A stretch of 64,000 nt of DNA from Dryomyza anilis (Eukaryota > Arthropoda > Insecta > Diptera > Dryomyzidae), in assembly GCA_951804985.1 (NCBI GenBank), contig OX638132.1:24466617-24530616 (forward strand), in the 5' to 3' direction. The stretch's first letter is position 1. Every line of letters starts with the position of its first letter. This document shows, one piece after another, positions 59,604-64,000 of the stretch. Below the pieces are notes generated by a model, which made no database searches, was not told the DNA's origin, and saw nothing but the letters and a program-made list of their open reading frames with translations. A program made the position numbers and the translations under genes.

Positions 59604-60858
59604 AGAACTGCGTCGAATAAAATTGTCCGTTACATATCTTCCCATAATATGCTATTGCAAGATTCAAATTAAAAAAATTTGATCATAGTAGCTCTGAATT
59701 AAATGGCAGAAAATAATTTGTGTCAGTTATAGTCAATACAAAATTTATTTAACGCGAAAATGGCAAACGAAGTGGAAGTGAGAGAAAATATAATTAAAAT
59801 TTTTCAAATACAACCTAGTTGGTCTTTTAAAAAAATTGCCAAGGAGGTAGGGGCTAACCCTAAGACCATTTCTCGCATTATCAACCGCTTTAAGGAAGAC
59901 CTGAGTATTGATCGGAAGAAAGGTTCTGGTAAAAAAAGGCCCACATGATCGTGAAAAGTCGAAGAAGTTTGTGAATATTTTAAAGAAAGATCCAAGCATA
60001 TCCGGAAGGAAATTGGCGAGAAAGGCGGATTGCTCAGAATCTTTAGTGCGCAGGACTAAGAAAGAAGCTGGGCTGAAGACGTACAAGGTCCAAAAAGTAC
60101 CGGATAGAAATGCCGTCAAGAATGAAACCGCAAAACAACGAGCTAAAAAGCTGAACCAAGTTTTTTTTTTAAAATTCGATTGCTGCATAATGGACGACGA
60201 AACTTATGTTTTAGCGGATTTTTCTCAGCTACCTGGGCAGGTATTTTATACAGCCCATTCTCGAGGAAATGCCGCTGAAAAATTCAAATAAAAAAAAATG
60301 ACAAAATTCCCAAAGAAATTCCTTGTTTGGCAGGCAATTTGCAGTTGTGGAAAAAGGAGCAGCTCATTCGTGACATCGGGTACAATTAATAGCGAAATAT
60401 ATGTGAAGAAATGCTTGCAAATGAGATTGCTTCCATTTTTACGCCAACATGAAGTGTCCACATTTTTTTTGGCCTGACCTCGCTTCATGTCACTACATCA
60501 AAACGGCCTTAGAGTGGATCCAACAAAATGCAGTGATTTTGGTGCCTAGAGAAGCCAATCCACCAAACTGTCCAGTAGTCAGGCCGATTGAGAGATACTG
60601 GGCTTTAGTAAAAAGGGAGATGAAGACAACAAAAAAAGTGGCCAAAGACCTTCAAGACTTTTAAAGAAAGTGGTCTTCAGCAGCTGTGAGGGTGTCGGAC
60701 ACTACCATTACAACATTAATGGAAGGGGTTCCGGAAAAATTAAAACTTTTTATTAAAAAATATTAATTTCTGGTTTTTTTACATTTTTTTTTAATTCGAT
60801 TACTAGATTTCTAGATTTTTTCATTTTTGTAGCGGACAATTTTATTCGACGCAGTCCT
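59604..60858 (+). mobile_element. Mariner element of the DD37E (ITmD37E) type
   Basis: The 1255-bp element has 26-bp terminal inverted repeats with one mismatch (core ACTGCGTCGAATAAAATTGT) at 59604-59629 and 60833-60858. It is flanked by TA at 59602-59603 and 60859-60860, the expected IS630/Tc1/mariner target duplication. It contains a single degenerate transposase frame. Confidence 0.95.
59760..60766 (+). pseudogene. DD37E mariner transposase, inactivated
   Basis: The product was a cut-and-paste transposase. The N-terminal part (MANEVEVRENIIKIF) contains helix-turn-helix-like DNA-binding sequence around KKIAKEVGANPKTISRII. The catalytic region shows IMDDETY (first Asp), FWPDLASCHY (second Asp) and RPIERYW (Glu), with 37 residues between the last two. 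That is the DD37E signature known from mosquito ITmD37E elements. Inactivation is clear: a +1 frameshift in the A run near 59938, an in-frame TAA at 60289, a second +1 shift in the T8 run at 60463-60470, and a TAA at 60662. Translation would otherwise end at 60764-60766 (about 335 residues, normal for the family). The start is the first ATG in frame with the conserved N-terminus. Confidence 0.93.
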
Positions 60859-60861
60859 TAC

Positions 60862-61712
60862 TGAAGTTTGAAAACAAACAACAAATTAATTCTTGTATAT
60901 AAAGTTGACTTGTATATAAAGTTGACGTTGATCGGCATTTTCGCGTACGTTTCTATTGTTGTTCGTTGAGAAAACGTGTTCGTGTCGGTAACAATTTGGT
61001 TATTTGTAAATTAAATAAATATATAAATTGTGTTATAAAAAGTATTAGTAGTAACAGAGTACACTATATAATTTCTAAAACTAATGTGAGAAAACCACAA
61101 ATAATAATCAGTGTTTCGATTTTCAAACAGAATTTGGCATGTTTTCTTACAAAAGCCTCCTTGAATTTCTTGCATACGCTATGTGCTGTACTGAGATCAA
61201 CTGTAACTGTACCAAATATAAAGCGAGCCTGGATCGTCTGGTTTCAATGTTGCTGTCACTTGTACTTGTAGTTTTAAACCAATTATTTATTTATGCATTT
61301 AAAAATTTGTATATGAATTCAATTATTATAAATTCTCACTGTGCATGTTTAAGGTTTTTAATAAAAATTAATAAAAAACAACATTTTATTTTATTTTCAG
61401 GATTGTTTCTATGCAAACATACTACTTTTTGTACTGAAACAACTGATATGTTTCACTGGAAACATACTTATATTCAGGTCGTTCAAAATCATGTTTTAAT
61501 TTGAACATATTTATGTTTCGGTTCAAATATTTATTTTGTTTCTATGTAGTAATTATTATGTTTCCATTAGAACATACTCCATTTTAAGGGGCAACATTAA
61601 AATGATTCCGTGATATTATAATGTAAGTCAGAGCTCATTACAACACTGTTCAAGTCTCAATACAACAAATGATTTATGATTTACAAATGATTTATCAGTC
61701 AATTATATATTA
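60862..61712. other. Noncoding DNA, some balanced composition
   Basis: Two overlapping frames at 60966-61271 and 61139-61504 have no recognisable domain. AACATAC/GTTTC motifs recur at 61410-61575. No gene is called. Confidence 0.35.
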
Positions 61713-62591
61713 TCTATATATATAAAACTCTTGGTCCGTCTGTCAGTCTGTCGGTCTGTCTGTTTGTTCCGGCATCACGTCTAAACCGCTGAACCGATTT
61801 AACTGAAATTTTGCACCAGGATTGTATGGAGTCCGGAGGGTGTCATAGGCTATATATGGGCGGAATTGGACAAAGAGGCGTGGCACCTCCCATACAACCT
61901 AAACTTTCAAAACGACATAACTCAGCACATACACAATCTAAAAAGATGAAACAAAAACTAAAATTCACCACACTAAAACTCATCACACTAAAACTCACCA
62001 CACTAAAACTCACCACAATAAAACTCACCACGCTAAAACTCACCACACTAAAAATTCACAATACTAAAACTCACCACACCAAAACTCACCACACTAAAAC
62101 TTACCACACCAAAATTCACCACACTAAAAATCATCACACTAAAACTCAACACAATAAAGCTGACCACAATAAAACTCACCACACTAAAAATTCACCACAC
62201 TAAAACTCACTATACTAAAAACTCACCACACCGAAACTCACCACACTAAAACGCACCGCACTAAAACTCACCGCACTAAAACTCACCACACTAAAACCCA
62301 CTACACTAAAAATTCACCACACCACAATTCTACCGGGAAGAGTTCTACCGGGAAGAATTCTACGGTAAAGCGTTCTATGGGGAAGAATTTTACGGCGAAG
62401 ATTTCTACTGTGAAGAATTCTACGGCGAAATATTCTACTGTCTGAATATTCTACTGTCTGAAAAGTTGTTTTGGCGGAGAATTATTATTTTGTTACTACA
62501 TTTATAAAACCAATAAAAACTTCCACAGCGAAGCGCGTTATATTTATGAATTCACAAAATCTTGGCACGAGTCGTGCACGGGTCCAGCTAG
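61713..62591 (+). mobile_element. Complete non-autonomous Helitron
   Basis: Starts TCTATATATATAAAACTC at 61713 after host A. It ends in CTAG at 62588-62591 before host T, with the hairpin GCACGAGTCGTGC 10 bases upstream. These are canonical Helitron termini and the AT target. The interior has a CTGT tract, then a unique part (ACGTCTAAACCGCTGAACCG). About 25 units of the 15-bp CACCACACTAAAACT repeat follow (61961-62325), then about eight units of a second 15-bp repeat, GAATTCTACCGGGAA (62327-62460). No Rep/helicase is encoded. Confidence 0.92.
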
Positions 62592-63530
62592 TGTTTACAT
62601 AAAATTCCAAACATACATGTTAATGCCTGCAAAATTATGTTTGGGAGAGCCCTTTTTTTGCAGCGTGTAGCTAACCAATGGAAGGTTTTTTGTATTTATC
62701 CTCGCTGAACGTCAGGACTCTAATTTCGATCTTATACTCAGTTTTTTCAGATTGCCTAAAATTTTACTGTTGTTACGTAAAACAAATATATGGCAATTAT
62801 TATACATGTCAGTCAAATAAATTTCATTTTATAATATTACATACTTTAGAATTGAATAAAAAAATGTCCTTCATATATTCATATGAAACAAAAAATAAAT
62901 AAATTTCTAATCGAATTGATGAATTTGACTTTAAACTCCGGACTTAAAAAGTAATTTGTAAAAACAAAGTAAAATAAAACATAGAACTCTATACAAAATT
63001 GATAAAAAATATATACTCCTATTTTATTGTAAAAATTATAAATTATATGCAATACGTAATAGGTACACCTTAAATTTTATATTTTTTGAATTTGCCTTGT
63101 CATAAGATCTATCCAAAATTCATAAGGTTCATTTCAAAATATTTGTTTAAGTATAAATGAAATTCAAAAAGATTTAAATATGTAGTAAAATTCGAGAAAT
63201 GTCATATAATTGTTTTACGAAATAACTTGAGGCAATCTGAAAAAACTGAGTACGAGGTTTTAATTTGAATCTAGAAGTACATCGCAAAATCATACTAAGA
63301 TCACGGAAAATTGTTTGTTGTTTTGAAGTGTAACTGAGATTCTTACATAAAAATACAAATCAAAATACAACTCATTCAAGTCTTGTTGGAATTTGGTACA
63401 TAAGATGGTTGTAATTGTAAATTTATAATTTCAAAGTACTTTAAAAACTGCACAAAGTAAATTACAAATATTTTGCATCAGTTATTGCAAGATATTACTA
63501 CTTAACAAAAGGAAAAAACTGTTTGGCATT
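62592..63530. other. AT-rich DNA without a recognised feature
   Basis: No gene or transposon terminus is recognised up to the TIR-element end. The frame at 62678 has no domain. Confidence 0.4.
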
Positions 63531-63601
63531 GACATCCCGTACATCAATTCTATATAAATCGCAATGGCTAATTTTGACTCTTTACTCTATTTTTTTATAC
63601 C
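63531..63601. mobile_element. Left end of a long-TIR element, then a Helentron start
   Basis: GACATCCCGTACATCAATTC matches the terminus of the element family at 1452. It gives way to TTTTTTATACCCTACACC, the Helentron 5' start, suggesting a Helentron inserted there and later split by the SINE. Confidence 0.6.
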
Positions 63602-63610
63602 CTACACCAG

Positions 63611-63921
63611 TAGCCGCGGTAGCTCAGTGGTTAGTGCGTTGGACTGCGAGCCGAAAGGTCCCCGGTTCAAGCCTGGACTGGGGCTAACAACATCTTTTCA
63701 TAGAAACATTTTTCTATACCGCGCTACCTCTCGTCAGTAAATGGCAAACCTACGAGAGTAAAACCATTGCCTATGAAAAGCTCTCACCCGCCGTTTGGAT
63801 TCGGCAATAAATTGTAGGTCCCACCACTTTGGGTGCAAATATAACACGCGCAGCTCAAAATGGTGAGAGAGCTCGGCCGAAGTTCTATACAGGACTGTAG
63901 CGCCAAACTATTCTATTCATT
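63611..63921 (+). mobile_element. tRNA-derived SINE, copy 5
   Basis: Full-length on the plus strand. A box lies in GGTAGCTCAGTGGTTAG, B box is GGTTCAAGCC. It is flanked by a 9-bp target duplication, CTACACCAG, at 63602-63610 and 63922-63930, and sits inside the start of a Helentron. Confidence 0.95.
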
Positions 63922-64000
63922 CTACACCAGCGAAAGGCTCTACACTTAAAACAATTTTGGTTGAAAGCTCTTGTAAAAGGTTTTTGTATATTGCTTATGT

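Noticed and set aside
61811..62203. 130-codon open frame with a non-repetitive start
   Set aside because: It begins in the unique part of a Helitron and runs into the 15-bp array; the same start is present in the copy at 38802-38608 and shows no domain.
63611..63685. tRNA-like sequence with A and B boxes
   Set aside because: It is the head of a dispersed SINE with target duplications and lacks a good anticodon stem, so it is not a functional tRNA gene.

Overview
The window looks like nuclear DNA of a higher fly (Brachycera, perhaps a calyptrate such as a blow fly or house fly relative). The basis is strong AT-richness, pervasive DINE-1/Helentron-like elements with the usual 5' TTATACCC start and CTGT repeats, Helitrons, an ITmD37E-type mariner, tRNA-derived SINEs, and fly-like microsatellites. 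The species call is inference. No host protein-coding gene is recognised. The long open frames are chance, tandem-repeat or transposon translations, so the window is best read as intergenic DNA or a very large intron filled with nested mobile elements.

Layout. 0.5-3.3 kb: a LINE reverse transcriptase remnant, then a long-TIR element carrying a Helentron. 3.3-4.3 kb: apparently unique DNA. 4.3-7 kb: a TA-flanked MITE, a Helentron with a SINE inside, a Helitron 3' piece and a second SINE. 7.3-11.5 kb: degenerate tandem repeats, a second MITE copy and a fold-back array. 12.5-14.8 kb: an RTE-like LINE pseudogene on the minus strand, interrupted by the 3' end of a jockey-like LINE. 15-17.6 kb: mostly anonymous. 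17.6-19.7 kb: a degenerate tandem array with a Helentron at a repeat junction. 19.8-27 kb: MITEs, Helentrons and Helitrons. 28-31.6 kb: a four-level nest (fold-back repeat, Helentron, hAT, SINE). 33.1-33.6 kb: a TA-flanked element with a repeated motif. 35.35-35.89 kb: a homogeneous 10-bp satellite. 38.0-42.1 kb: a Helitron with a 15-bp minisatellite, a hAT-like composite and two Helentrons. 43.7-50.2 kb: MITEs, a SINE remnant and a 1.2-kb imperfect palindrome. 50.2-57.7 kb: a Helentron split by a 6.7-kb TA-flanked element that itself holds a SINE, a Helentron and splice-like GC islands. 59.6-60.9 kb: a nearly complete but inactivated DD37E mariner. 61.7-62.6 kb: a complete non-autonomous Helitron. 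63.5-64 kb: a TIR-element end, a Helentron start and a SINE.

How the parts relate: nothing here forms a cellular pathway. The value lies in the insertion chronology. Several insertions are dated by target-site duplications or by uninterrupted paralogues within the same window. The least explained items are the large TA-flanked element at 50.7-57.4 kb with possible small exons, and the Helitron family whose internal 15-bp minisatellite ranges from about 4 to about 38 units. All identifications come from reading the sequence; no database search was possible.
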